Shown here: positions 1 through 11,658 of the stretch, piece after piece | Layout: each line of letters begins with the position of its first letter | How positions within the stretch are numbered: position 1 is the first letter of the stretch | Source of the DNA: Euryodendron excelsum | Taxonomy: Eukaryota > Streptophyta > Magnoliopsida > Ericales > Pentaphylacaceae | Assembly (NCBI GenBank): GCA_033060915.1 | Contig: CM065394.1 | Span: forward strand, 34,754,501 to 34,818,500 | Direction of reading: 5' to 3' | Length of the DNA stretch: 64,000 bases | Position numbers and translations under genes: made by a program | The notes under the pieces: model-generated | The model's database searches: none | The model's input: the letters and a program-made list of their open reading frames with translations, nothing else | What the model was told of the DNA's origin: nothing

Positions 1-1318
1 GGTTCTCAAGTTTATATAACAACATATTGCTTAATCTCACTAATGGACTCCAAAGACATTGAAAAGTTGAAAAATGATGTATCTTTGAGTTGCTGGAAGA
101 TTTAGAATTCAGAATGAATCAAATCTCCCCAAGTAGGATTCGAATTCCTTTTTTGTGTTGATGATGCTGCTGGTGTGCACAAGTAAGTTCGGAGGAAATG
201 CTTTTTGTTAAGAGTAGTCTATCTAAGGAACCTTCTTTTTTTTGTGTGTGTGTGTGTGTGTGTGTTTATTTATAATATAATTATAAATGATTGTGTATTC
301 TATAGGCTTGGAGACTTGCTCCTTTACGTCTGTTGTGGTTAATTTGGGTTGTGCTGAACAGAAGATTTTTCTCAAGGGATCGAGACTGCTATGTATAGAC
401 TAAAAAGTAACTTTTTGACTATCTTGTATAGTTGGCTATTCATAGATTTTGTAGAGAACATGGAGCTATAGTGTGTAAAGCTGTTGGTGGGGATCTTGTT
501 TTTGTCTGAGATCCTTTTGTATACGGATTGCATCCCCTTGATGCTTTTAATACAAATATTTTACAACTTATCTTCTAACTTCTTGGAACACACACATTGC
601 CAAAATTTTCATTTAAAGACTTTAGGCCTGTATATTGAGTCAAGAACAATGGAATTCTTCAAATTTCTTGCTCCATGATTCTATTTGATTTTTAAACCCT
701 CCCTGTACAGTGATGTTTCTTGAATTTTATATTACTTGGACTCGAATACGGTGTCAGGGGTGCAGATACGTGTCTAAGTGTTGGATTCATCTAATTCTCA
801 TGTCTAAGGATACTGGAACACGGCTAAATTTTATATTTTTTAAATACTTCTTTTGTTTTTTTTTTAGGGTAAAATGGCATTTACTAGTTAAAATATAGCA
901 TTTCATATATAAAATGGAAGTCCTATGCTTAGTTTTATAATAAACTCAATAGTTATACATCCTTGTTAGATGCATGTCCAACTAGTGTCGAGTGTCGGGT
1001 GTGGATTGTCGAGTGTCCAACATGGGTACTTCACATATTTAGAAGAGTCTAGTAACATAGCTTGAATTCATGTTGTAAAGATATGAAATTTTTGTCCGTT
1101 TGAAGGTGTGGAATTTATGGGTTCAGAGAACTTGACAAACTTGACTAATTTGTATTGTTGTTTTTTCAAAGAAAACATAGAAAATAAGGTTCTGAATGAA
1201 CTTTCTGATGAAACACATCCCCATTGGGATATGTTTTCTTAAAATTAAGTCTATAAGTTCTTTTTAAAAAGCCTAAATTATTTTTCCTTTTTATCACTCT
1301 TCAAATTTAGAATTACAG
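1..1318. other. AT-rich sequence, probably intronic or upstream of the first recognised exon
   Basis: No exon could be supported here. There is a (TG)n microsatellite at about 243-264. The short open frames at 484-678 and 710-898 have no coding character. Since the gene to the right lacks a recognised start, this is most likely intron, but undetected small exons are possible. Confidence 0.5.
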
Positions 1319-4300
1319 AAGATTTACTCTTAGAGGGATTCCTCAGAATGAAGAAAAATTAATCCTATGGCTTAGGTATCTTCTGAAATACATGTAAGCT
1401 TGGTGCAATGTTTGTTGAAATGTTTATGGGCTTCTTTCAGTAAGATACCTCCTCTAAGTTCAGATACTGCTCAAATTTCACCTGGCTGGCATCAAAATCA
1501 GGGTAACTTCCAGAGTAGTTGGGTTCTGTTAGCAAATTGTACTTACAGAAAACTTGATTAGATTATTTGACTTGCTGAACGGAATAACTGCTTTCCAACT
1601 TTTCATTGTGCCCCTGCTAGTAAGGGAGGCTTTAGCCTTACCAATATGCTAGACTTAAAAGGCTTTATAGATTTTGATCGATAGTATGCCTGAACTGAGC
1701 TATCAGTCTTATTTATTGGATGGGGTCTCTGCATTTCAAAAATTCCTTTTGGTAAGTTGATATCATAGTAGTTGATCTACCATACAGAAATTAGATGGTG
1801 GCTCTTGATCATTTACAGATGTTAAAAATGGCAGATTTGAATGTTAACTTCTGAGAATGCTGTTGTTCCCTATTTGATCTGTTATCAATGTGGGTTCGTT
1901 ATATATGATTTGCTAGGGTGGCGGAAGATTGTCAGATTTGGGAGGTTTCTTTGCCAGTGCTGATGCTAACTATTTAGGGAGGGAGAGAATGGGAGGAAAC
2001 TACCGTACTGACAACTCAGAAAATACCATTGCTGATATAGACCCCATGGATATGTCAGAAAGTATGCAAGAAGCAATGCATCGTTCAAATTTGGACATGA
2101 GGTATACATGATTATGTACTTGCTCACCTGTATCTTTTTTTCTTGTTTTGTTCTTTTGCTTTTGCAACAGTTTATTTTGTAATATAATCCTAATTGTGAT
2201 CATATAAGAACTTATTGTGCCCATTTGATTAGGGGACCTTCCCACCAGGGAACAAATGATCATCTTAAGTCTGTGGAGGGAAATCAGTCATCTCTGTTAT
2301 TGTATTTTTTTATCTGTATTATTACCTTCCAATAAATGAAAATGAAACATGATATTTGGTTATTTTGTCCTTGATTGTGGTGCTATTTGAGTTTGGTTTT
2401 TTTTGGCCACATTTTGAAGGTTTTCTCTACCATGCTAGTTGCTTTAATTGAATATTTAAATGGAAATATCACCTAGCTTGTCTGACCCCAAAAATTGCAT
2501 CCTTGGAGAACCTGATCAATAGGAACTGGGGAGCATAGTGCAATCCTTTTGGTCTAGTTGCTGGTTTGCCTCTTCTGTCTTTTGGAAGTATAGTTTGAAG
2601 AGTGAAGACGTTGGTTATTGTCAGTACTTTATATTGAACTTCTCTAACGGTTGGACTGGTTCGTAGTGTTCCCTGTTTCTTAAGACATTGTGATTCCCCC
2701 CCACCAGCACCCCCTAAAAGACCGCCACCCAGAATGTGTCTATCATCTTTCCTTCATAGACAATTTATACCAATTCACATTTTCATGTGTTCATTGTTGA
2801 GGGAAGTTCAAATGGCTTTTTATGAAAAAAAAAAAGAGGCTACTTGAAAAACAAATGGAGGTAGTATATCCCCACCTGCTATCATGCGTCCTGCTGCTGT
2901 ATTGAGAGATGTGATCTTGGTTTGAATGTTTGGTGGATTGCCCATTATTATGAGGCTTAGGGTTGGTATTTTCTGCTTCTTCTTCCAGTCCTTTTATTAT
3001 CTTTAGATATTCTCTCCATCTCAAGTTCTATTTGTTATTCTTCCAGTCATTTTACTGTTGCTTAATATTTCTTTCATGTTGAGATCTATTTCCTATGCAT
3101 CCATGTCAATCAAAAGACAATGTCTTATGGTACTTGAAGTTGGCGGGAAGCAGTTCTCAACATTGATCTTCAAATGGTTCTTGTTTTGCTGGCAGTGGTG
3201 CAGAGTTTGTCAGGAAGGAAATCCCTCTTTATGTCTTGCCAACCTTGTCTCTTCTCAAGCTCGATTACCCTTTGGCTTCATTTACAGATTTGCAACGTGT
3301 ACTATACGAAGAGGAGCGGACAGCATATAACCAAGCGATCTTACAGAATATGAGGTAACCAATGTGCTGGCACGTACTTATCGTTGAGTAAACCATGTCT
3401 ATGTTGTTATTTGTTTATTTGTCTTTTTGAGGAACTAGTATTCTTAGATTATGATTTTGGTTATTGTTTTCTTTTTTCCCCCCTTGTTGCATTTTACGTA
3501 GAGATGGGAAAGTGCATCCGCTTACTTTCATCCATCACACATCAACATATCAGGCTTCCATGTGCAAATTGATGGAGTACTGGTCAGAAACGAATGCCAA
3601 CTTCTCTTTCAGTAACTTGTTTTCCAGCATTTAATTTATTCTTATTACCTCGCCCTTTGACTTGCAGCTTAAGTCCAGCCATAAATGCTCTCCAGGGCCG
3701 TTTGAGAGAGAATGAAATTCGGGTATTGCCCAGTTACATGTTTTTCATTTGATGGTATTGTTTCATTTGAATTTCATCCATATATGGGTCAGTATGTCAT
3801 CTGATTTTGTGTTTGACCCATTTTGAAATTTGACTTTGTCCATGGCTCCATTATTTTTTGTGATAATTGTATGGATGTCTTTCTTAGAAAAACATAGGAA
3901 TTCATGTTTAGAAGATGTTTTTTCTGAAGCTGACTAAAATGACGTGATTCAGTCCCCAAAACTTAATGATAACATATACATCATGGTAAATGTAAGAGCT
4001 TTTTAATTTTAATTGGGAAATTGTCCAGAACTGTGTTACCATAATATTCTATTACTCTAGCAAATTACGTTTTTTGAACGCCGTTCCGAAACATGGTACC
4101 CTAGCATTCCAAATCGGTGAATTTAGCGATCCAATGCGATCCCAAACTTTTTTTCTATTTATTTCTTTAATTATCACCTAACAAGGAAAAAAATCAAATA
4201 GAACCAAAATATAGGGAGAATAGAATTTAGGCATAACAATATGCCCACAAAAAAAAAGGGGGGGTCATTATACTCCTAGACTGTGTTTTTTGGATGATTA

Positions 4301-5572
4301 ATTTGAAAACATAGATTATATATTATTAAATGTCTAATTGTTAAAGAAAATTGTTCTAGAAGTACCTTAATTTTAGTAGTGTAATTTACACAAGCCTACC
4401 CCTAGCGTACCATGTTTTCGAATATGTGGCGTACCACGTTCCTGTTCCCGTTCCACGTACCTGAACGATCTAAGTTCCAGATAACGTAGGTCCAGAAACT
4501 ATTTTTTTCTCAAAACAAATGGAAACTGAACAAAATTTTCAACATTGTTAATGTTAATAATTGTCACCCAAGTTTAACCAGATTTTAAGTAGTTAATTTG
4601 GTCTGTAGCTTTAAAGCAGACAAGAAAGAAGAATAAAATACACTTGAGAAATAAAGACAGTCACATACATAAATGGAATAAGTAATAAAGATGTAATGAG
4701 CTGAAAAGCTGAAGACCTTGCCACATAGATTTAGGTTTAGTGTATACTCAAGGTATTAACCTGTAGTTGCCGGGATACCTCGTTGCAGGAGCGAAACTCA
4801 CTTTCTTGGTTACTCATTTTCATAAGTAGGGGCAAAACTTATTGACTTTTCAAGGAGACCCCTTTTGTAAGTGGAAGCTTGTGGGAAAGATATGAATACT
4901 TGTAAAAATTCCACAACTCCTGGTAAAATTTTATGAGACTTCCTGGAAATGCTTGGAAATACCTGCGGAACTTGTCAGAAACATGTTTCTCAAAAATTTC
5001 TTGTACTTATGAATTATTTTCCAGTTTTTTAAAAACCTTATTTAAAAATGTTCTTGTGTACTTCTTTTGTGAATTTGTCATTCAATTCTCAATATTTTGC
5101 CCCTGCAAGTTTATTATGTGTACTTTTGGACCACATTCCTTACTTCTCTTTCCCTTGTAATGTCCCTCTTTTTACCTTAATAGCTATATTGACCTTTAAG
5201 CCTCCTTTTGCTAAAAAGGATGACTTTATGACAACATATGGTGGGTTTGATCCCCAAGTACCCTTTGCGGGCTGAGACAGCTGATACTGATCGATCATCC
5301 TTGCTGTCTCTGGCAAAAATTTTAATCTTTGAGTTGTTTTTCTGAAACAGTTGGTGATGCTGAGTGATGAAGCCAAGATTTTGGAGACTGAGGCCTTCAA
5401 AGGAAGTGACTCAAGTTTGGGTTCCCCACGTAATGTTCCATCTCAGGGACTCCGAGGAAGTGCTTCGTTTGGTCACAGAGACTTATACAGTCCTACTGAA
5501 TCCATCAATATGAGAAATGTTGCTGGTAGTCCTGGTAGCCGGAGCAGAAAGGGGTCCTCATCTAATCCGTAA
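1319..5572 (+). CDS. 3' part of an unrecognised conserved-looking plant gene (about eight exons)
   Basis: Exons were joined by splice sites and reading phase: 1319-1375, 1441 to about 1520, 1917-2101, 2233 to about 2301, 3196-3354, 3502-3582, 3668-3722 and 5351-5572 (stop TAA). The four joins from 3196 onward keep one frame, read through a helical-looking stretch containing EFVRKEIPLYVLP, LYEEERTAYNQAIL and SPAINALQGRLRENEIR, and end in a hydrophilic tail rich in Ser, Gly and Arg (SPGSRSRKGSSSNP). The 185-bp exon at 1917 encodes LSDLGGFFASADANYLGRE. The donors near 1520 and 2301 are uncertain. The start lies left of the window or in unrecognised upstream exons. No transmembrane segment is visible. 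I do not recognise the family and assign no function. The large introns (3723-5350) are AT-rich and show no other gene. Confidence 0.7.
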
Positions 5573-7091
5573 TGTAGCTTCCCAAAGCATTTTGTAAGCT
5601 CCTGCTGTCCTTTTCTTGCTCGCTCCCCCCACCCCCTAATACCTTGCAGATCGGGTGTCGGTGCTATTTTGAGATTGTATGATATCAGAATACATGGCTT
5701 TCTGGTGATCGTAAATGATGATCAAGTTCAGTTATACATAAATTATTAATCAAGATTCCTGTTTCAAATGCTTACCTTCTACGCAAGTATATTACAATGA
5801 GTGAATTCTAATTGACATTATGATACCAGCATGAATGGTATTATACCGTTTATTGCGTTGGAAATTGTATAATAACTTTGATAAATAGAGAATGTAAGTG
5901 GAAGAAATATATATTTGCAAATGATCATGTGAAGCATAGAATCGTTCATCCATACCCCATCTCTAAGGTTCAAAATTAAAGGTCTGGAGAAGACAATTTT
6001 TAAATTAAGAGTTTGGGGAACAAAATTATAAATCTTGATTTTTAATCCATCTTAGTGTGGTCTTCCTCTAGGATTAACATGTTTTGGATTATCTGGAGGA
6101 GCATCTACAGCCTTTTTGGCTGTTGGTATTCTACTTTTCCAGGCCATGGACTTCTGGTGGTGGAATGCAGGGGGGATTTCCTTATTTACCTTAATGGGGT
6201 GTCTGGAAGGAGGTTTCTGGTGAGGAACTGGAGGATCTTTTGATGGGTCGTCCTTGGAAGAGGAGATAGGCCTTTGGATTGCATATTTGGTAGGAAGGAC
6301 ACCCCCTACATATTTGGTATTGAAATTCTAATTTACTTTGACAATGGAATAAGTATCAAACAGGGGGCTTTCCTATGGTGACTCAGGACAGGGTCTGCCT
6401 TATACTATACATAAATGCAGGTTTTCCAAGCCAGCATTCTTATACAGGAAAGGAGGAAGTTAAATATTTGAAGAAATTGAATTTTGATCTTCTTGTTGAG
6501 CCATGAATAAGTCAAAGAAACTCAAATTTTTGCACAGTTGGGAAATATAATCTGAAGTGATACCGTTGAGCTGTTACATGCCTCTTATGGGTGTCATTTC
6601 TCCAGCATTCCCACTACATATGGGTGCATTATTGCATAAAGACATTATCTATGGACCCTTCAATGCCCCTGTTGGGACAAGCTGTTAGTGGTAGAATGTT
6701 ATGATACTGAACCATGTATTACAGTTTTTGTCTTTGTTGATAATTTTTATATGCAACAGACATGAAAGGCACTTTCCCCTGTAGGTACATCTTTAGGTGG
6801 AGCAATTGATTATATACAGCTCCTCAAGAAAGATACCAGAAGGAAATCTAGGGTGATCCATGTAACAAATATTTGCAGTTTCTCTCAAAGGGCCCTCTTA
6901 GAACATCAACTAAGGGGATTTCAATAGATCATCACATTGAGTAATCACATGACAATGATTTGCAAATTAGTTCTGGAAGAAAAAGAAACAACACCCTCAC
7001 AAAGAAAAGGCATCTAATGCCAAAACAATCTGTCACGAATGACACAAGGAAGACCAACTCAAAGAGAGATATGGCACTAAACAAAAGAACT
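5573..7091. other. Intergenic sequence
   Basis: Convergent intergenic space between the 3' end of the plus-strand gene on the left and the 3' end of the minus-strand LEA gene on the right. It should hold both 3' UTRs. The open frame at 6055-6243 is rich in Trp, Phe and Leu, and I see no family resemblance. No repeat with clear ends was found. Confidence 0.5.
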
Positions 7092-7553
7092 TCAAATCTT
7101 AGTATTTGGGTTCCTTGGGAAATTGGTGTTGGAGCTGTTGTCAGTGTTAATCCCCGGAGTGTTTCTATTTGGTTTGTTGCTTGGGTGATCATTGGTGTTG
7201 TCATTGTTGATCCCTAGGGTGTTTTTCACGGCCGAGGCGGCTCCTTGTGCTATGTTTGCTGCTCCTACTGCAGCTCCCTGTGCCACACTTGCTGCTCCTT
7301 GGACTGCTCCTTGTGCCACTGTCACTGCTCCTTGTGCCATGCTCATCACACCTTCCCCAGTCTGCAATCACCCATATATGTATGTGTATATATATATATT
7401 CATGCATTGTTAATTCCATTTTCAAATTTCACTAACGTATTTTTTTCTCTTTTTTTTTTTATGAATCTTTTTAGGGTTAACCTTTTGAATGAAGCCAGTG
7501 TTTTGTCCAGCATCTCTGGATTCTTGGTTCATGAAGTCATCATTCCTCATCTG

Positions 7554-7588
<35 letters not shown>

Positions 7589-7774
7589 GTGTGAGCTTTT
7601 AGTTCATTATCATTGTATAACAAATATGTACAAGTGCATGCCTGTACATTGCCAAATCTTTTTACATAAACATGCATAACGAGACAAACAAATATATAGT
7701 TATACCTGAGCTTGACCGGTCATTTGGTGATCATGACCAGCCTTGTAGCTCTTATCCCGACCTTGGTTCTCCAT
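7092..7774 (-). CDS. Small LEA_4-type late embryogenesis abundant protein (3 exons)
   Basis: Exons on the minus strand are 7706-7774, 7482-7550 and 7092-7361, all joined in phase 0, giving about 135 aa. Exon 1 begins MENQGRDKSYKAGHDHQ. Exon 3 carries alanine/glycine-rich repeats built on AQGA (SMAQGAVTVAQGAV, SVAQGAAVGAANIAQGAA), then a polar Asn/Asp-rich tail ending NPNTKI. Low complexity, high hydrophilicity and 11-mer-like Ala/Gly/Gln repeats are typical of LEA_4-type proteins, which protect membranes and enzymes during drying. It has the same short first exon and the same AVKNTLG / AVKSTFG ending of the repeat region as the plus-strand LEA gene at 9872, so the two are probably paralogs. 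Intron 1 carries a (GA)n run at 7559-7584. The long Asn-rich tail is unusual beside its neighbour. Confidence 0.8.
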
Positions 7775-7856
7775 TTCTCTATTGCTTTCTTTAGTTGCTT
7801 CTAATGATCGAAGAAGAGAGAAAATCAAATGAATACCTTGAGAGATCCCAAGTGAA

Positions 7857-7864
7857 ATTTATAG
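7857..7864 (-). promoter_or_regulatory. Putative TATA box of the minus-strand LEA gene
   Basis: Minus strand reads CTATAAAT about 83 bp before the ATG at 7774, a normal plant spacing once a short 5' UTR is allowed. An ACGTG core lies further upstream at 8073-8077. Assigned on motif and position only. Confidence 0.45.
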
Positions 7865-8940
7865 TATTCGAATGCTCTTATTACTCTTGCCTGTGTACCT
7901 CAATGCAAGGATTTGATAACACATGGCAATGTAATGGTTGGTATGTCCCTTAGCGGAGGCTTTGGATAGAAAGTTTCAAAGGGGGTTGGAGTCAAAGAGA
8001 GAGAGAGAGATTTTCACCGGTAATAACGTACCAGCAACTATTGCTAGTAAGATTTAAGTATTATCATGTAAGACGTGCCAAATATATGTAAGGTCTAAAT
8101 CATAATGAAAATAGCATCTAAAAAGACGAGTGCTACATATCTACTAAGTTTTTTTCGAGGGCAAGATTCTCAACGGCCTATGTAAGGCAAATGGTACTTT
8201 GTCATTTAAAAATTTTTGTGAACTATATGACGAAAACTTGTAATGGACTGACTTTGTTGTTTCACCTAAAGCCAATTTCAATGGTATAAAACCAATAACC
8301 CAAATCATTTGGGTTAACTCGCTTGGCCAGGGCTTTTGATTTATTTTTGGGAGTTCAAGAGTTTAACTATTAATAAGTGCAAAAATAGGTTGGAAGAGAT
8401 TTATTCCTTGTGAATATCTTAGTCTCAGCGTGAATACTCTGTCTTTAACTAGATCGGAGAGAGAATTAGTTAAGGTGTACGCAATTTGACTTAAATAGCC
8501 TAACCGCAAAATCAAAAACAAAAAACACTAGTCCAAGTAACTCCTCAAAAGGGAAAGGATTAATACTAATGCATAACGGTATAACAGATAAAAAAATGTC
8601 TCATCTAGTATCTATTCTTTTCATCCATGTCTCATATGGTGAGATAACATGTGAATAGACCGGCAACAAAATTTCATGATTTGGGCCATGAAAAAATTTC
8701 CGTCCTCGTATATTAGAAGTGTAATAGTACACCTAATTTCATTTTTTACTTCTAGACAGAAAGTTGTGAAAATCATAAAATAAATTTACGTGAAATCCTC
8801 TAACTTATATTAAAGAACGAGAAAATGGATACAAAAATAAAATTATGTATAATATTTTTCTAGTTGAAAAGTGCTGTGAATGTAGCCATTTGCATCATGT
8901 ATTTAAAATGAGTCTGTTTTTTTTAATTTTTTTTCTATGG

Positions 8941-9456
8941 TTAATACCTCTGCACTATGACTCAGTATCACTATGTACCCCTAAAATCTAAAAGTAATAA
9001 ATTGATTTGCTGAACTATTAATTTGTATAAATCAATCTCTTCTTAGCAATATATTAGAAATCAATTAAGAGAGTAGATAAAAAATTATCATGTAACTTGT
9101 ACATGTTCACAAAAATTCATGTCTTACCTCAATTATATTCTTTTTTTTTTTTTAATAATTTTCTAATCGCTGAAATATCTCTTATTTTTGTCCCTATATT
9201 TACATGTCATTTCAATGAGCATTTGAGTTATTAGACAATTATTATAACAATAGAAAGTCAATTAGGTTTAAAACTATACTTTTGTTAACTTGTATAAGTT
9301 AAATAATAATTTTTCATCAATTTTCCTACCGGATTGCTAACAGGAAGGGTTGATTGATACAAACTAATAATTCAGAGGGTCAACTTATTATGTTTTAAAT
9401 TTTGAGAGGGTATAGTGATACTGAGTTATAGTTCAGATGGTGTATTTATAATTAAT
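8941..9456. mobile_element. MITE-like element with long imperfect terminal inverted repeats
   Basis: The left end (8941-9000) contains ACTCAGTATCACTAT. The right end (9397-9456) contains the reverse complement, ATAGTGATACTGAGT, and the match extends imperfectly for roughly 50-60 bp on both sides. The interior is AT-rich with no ORF. It lies between the two divergent LEA genes, within the upstream region of the one at 9872. A diverged relative appears at about 30968-31496. I did not find a convincing target-site duplication, so the exact ends and superfamily are open. Confidence 0.6.
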
Positions 9457-9667
9457 CTTGGTCTGAATTATTTAAAATGGACTCAAATACTGCTCAAGGC
9501 CCAGCTAGCTACAAGATTGGGCTGGTCTAAATAGATTTGGGTTGCGGAAGCAGTTTTATTTTTTTTAATACATAAAATAATAAAAATGGGCGCCACATGG
9601 CGAGATGAAATTAGAGACGCTATCCTCTGAAAAAGGTCCCAACAACAAAGCAAGCAGCTCAAAGGCA

Positions 9668-9740
9668 CACGTGCCCGTACACGCGTCAGGACAGTAGGAC
9701 AGGTGTCGAACACGAGGCTCATCGCTAACTCTAATATATA
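9668..9740 (+). promoter_or_regulatory. G-box/ABRE-like element and TATA box of the LEA gene
   Basis: CACGTG at 9668-9673 (flanks ACACGTGCC) matches the G-box / ABA-responsive element bound by bZIP factors. TATATA follows at 9735-9740, about 130 bp before the ATG at 9872. A pyrimidine-rich (CT)n leader follows the TATA box. This arrangement fits ABA- or drought-inducible control typical of LEA genes. The control itself is inferred. Confidence 0.6.
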
Positions 9741-9871
9741 CGCATCGAGTCACTGAATCCCTTCACATCTCTCTCTATATATCTCTCTCTTTGTTTGTCA
9801 CAGAAAATAGTCTCGTATTTTCTCTCACATCACTTTTAGGACAAAGCCAGCAGTAGAAGCGCCCACTGAAA

Positions 9872-11129
9872 ATGGCATCCCGTGATCAGAGCTACACCGC
9901 CGGCGAAGCCAAGGGTCAGGCCGAGGTAATCTTAAACACTCTCTCTCTCTCTCTCTCTCTCTCTATGTATATGTGTATATAACACTCTTCTCAATCAATG
10001 ATAATTCATGGTTATGGTGGGAATGAACTTGGACCTGTTGGTTCGAGAGGTCAGCCCTTCGTAATTCAGCTACCGTATTAGAACTCACGGCCTAAGGCTC
10101 TTTTGGTTTTGGTTTTGATTTTTTTTTTTTTTAACTTTTGTACACTGATAAAAAAGACTTATAAACAAAAATGTCAAAAACTTGACTTTGTTTAGCACTC
10201 GTTTCGGTTTTAGTTTTAATTTTATTTTTTCGTTTTTGTGTTTTTGTGGAAACAAAAAAATATGCGACTACAGAAAATATTATTATTTTTATATCATTTT
10301 TATTTTTGTTTGAAAATAATTTTAAAAATATCTTTTTAATAGTACTCAAAATTAAAATATTTTTAAAAATAACTTTTGAAACTTACTTATCGTGAAATGT
10401 GATTTTGTCAAATTTAAAAATAAAAAAAATTAAAACTAAAACTATAACCGAAACCCTAACCATAGTAATCAAACGGAGAGTGTATTTGGTTTTTTTGTTT
10501 TTCTACTTATCTTAGTTTATAAAGTTAAAAAGTTAAAAAAACAAAAATTGTACCAAATAAATCTAAAAAATAATTTTTAAATCTTAAAAAATAATTTTTG
10601 AGACGAGAGTTCGCAAAAACATATACGAAGATGATGACATCTGCACAATATTGTACAACGATGATAACGTTCGCATCTAGGCAATTTGTACGACTTCGCT
10701 CACAGTTTCATTGTTGTGACCCATGATTCATCATGCATATAATATGCTTTTGTTTGGTTGTTTCACAGTTATGTTCAAGCTTAATTTAATAAATATTGGT
10801 TTATTACGCAGGAGAAGACAGGCCAGATGACTGAAAATGTGAAGCAGAAGGCTCAGGAAGGCAAGGAAAAAACCTCGGCGACGACACAGGCCGCGAAGGA
10901 TAAGGCCCTTGGAGCTGCCGAGGCCACCAAGGAGAAGGCATCGGAGATGGCGGAGTCGGGCAAGGAGACGGCCCAAGCCGGCAAGGAGAAAACCGGCGGC
11001 ATCATCCAGAAGACTGGGGAACAAGTGAAGAGCATAGCCCAAGGTGCAACAGAGGCTGTGAAGAGCACCTTCGGCATGGCTGATAAAACTAGTGACAATC
11101 CCAACAAAAACACCACCGGAAGGGAGTGA
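9872..11129 (+). CDS. LEA_4-type late embryogenesis abundant / KIN-like protein (2 exons)
   Basis: Exon 1 is 9872-9925 (MASRDQSYTAGEAKGQAE) and exon 2 is 10812-11129, joined in phase 0, about 123 aa. The protein is hydrophilic and dominated by Lys/Glu/Ala/Thr repeats of the LEA_4 type (KQKAQEGKEKT, AKDKALGAAEATKEKA, AGKEKTGGIIQKTGEQVK), which are expected to fold into amphipathic helices on drying. There is no signal peptide, so it is probably cytosolic or nuclear. The 886-bp intron has a (CT)n run near 9939-9963 and a very AT-rich centre. The start is the first ATG after the TATA box and is shared in style (short N-terminal exon) with the minus-strand paralog at 7092. The two genes are head to head about 2.1 kb apart. 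Confidence 0.88.
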
Positions 11130-11658
11130 TCGAAGGGACTATATATTAGTTCGGACTGAAAGTTTGCTGTCCGTGGAGTCTTGTCTGTTTTTTCACCTAG
11201 TATCATGTATTATTAGGCTTTGGTCGTTGGGCATGTTTTTCGAAGTTGTCTCATATCTTTGGGGTTCGTTACTTTCAATTCGCTGAATTGAACTTTTCTA
11301 CTCGTTAAATGAAATAAAAGCATGTATTTTCCTTTCCACCTTTTCTTCTGAAGGCTTGTCTGAGTCACGAATGTTTTAAGGCTTGGAATGCTGTGAAGAA
11401 CCTTGTGGAGCAGGAATTTGTTTGGGGGTTTAAAAAAATAATGATTATATTTGCACATACGATGATTATATTTTAAATATTTTTTTGCACATATTTTTAA
11501 ATTTAAGTAATAAAAAAAAATTTACATGAAAAATAAAATTAAGTTCTACTCAATCTCAAAAAAAAAAATAAATTTTATTTATTGTTTTGATTCTTTGTTT
11601 TGTGTATTTGAGAGATAAGTCTATTTGTTAGATGGGTGTACATTAAAAACTCATAATC

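Noticed and set aside
6055..6243. Trp/Leu-rich open frame considered as a LINE remnant
   Set aside because: No RT or endonuclease motif can be seen and neighbouring frames show none either.
10096..10480. Possible small inverted-repeat element in the LEA intron (TTTTGGTTTTGG and AATCAAACGG ends)
   Set aside because: The repeats are simple T/G-rich words without a clear target duplication.
10731..11206. Two long minus-strand open frames over the LEA exon
   Set aside because: They are shadows of the LEA coding exon, whose sense frame has the family composition and correct splice phase.
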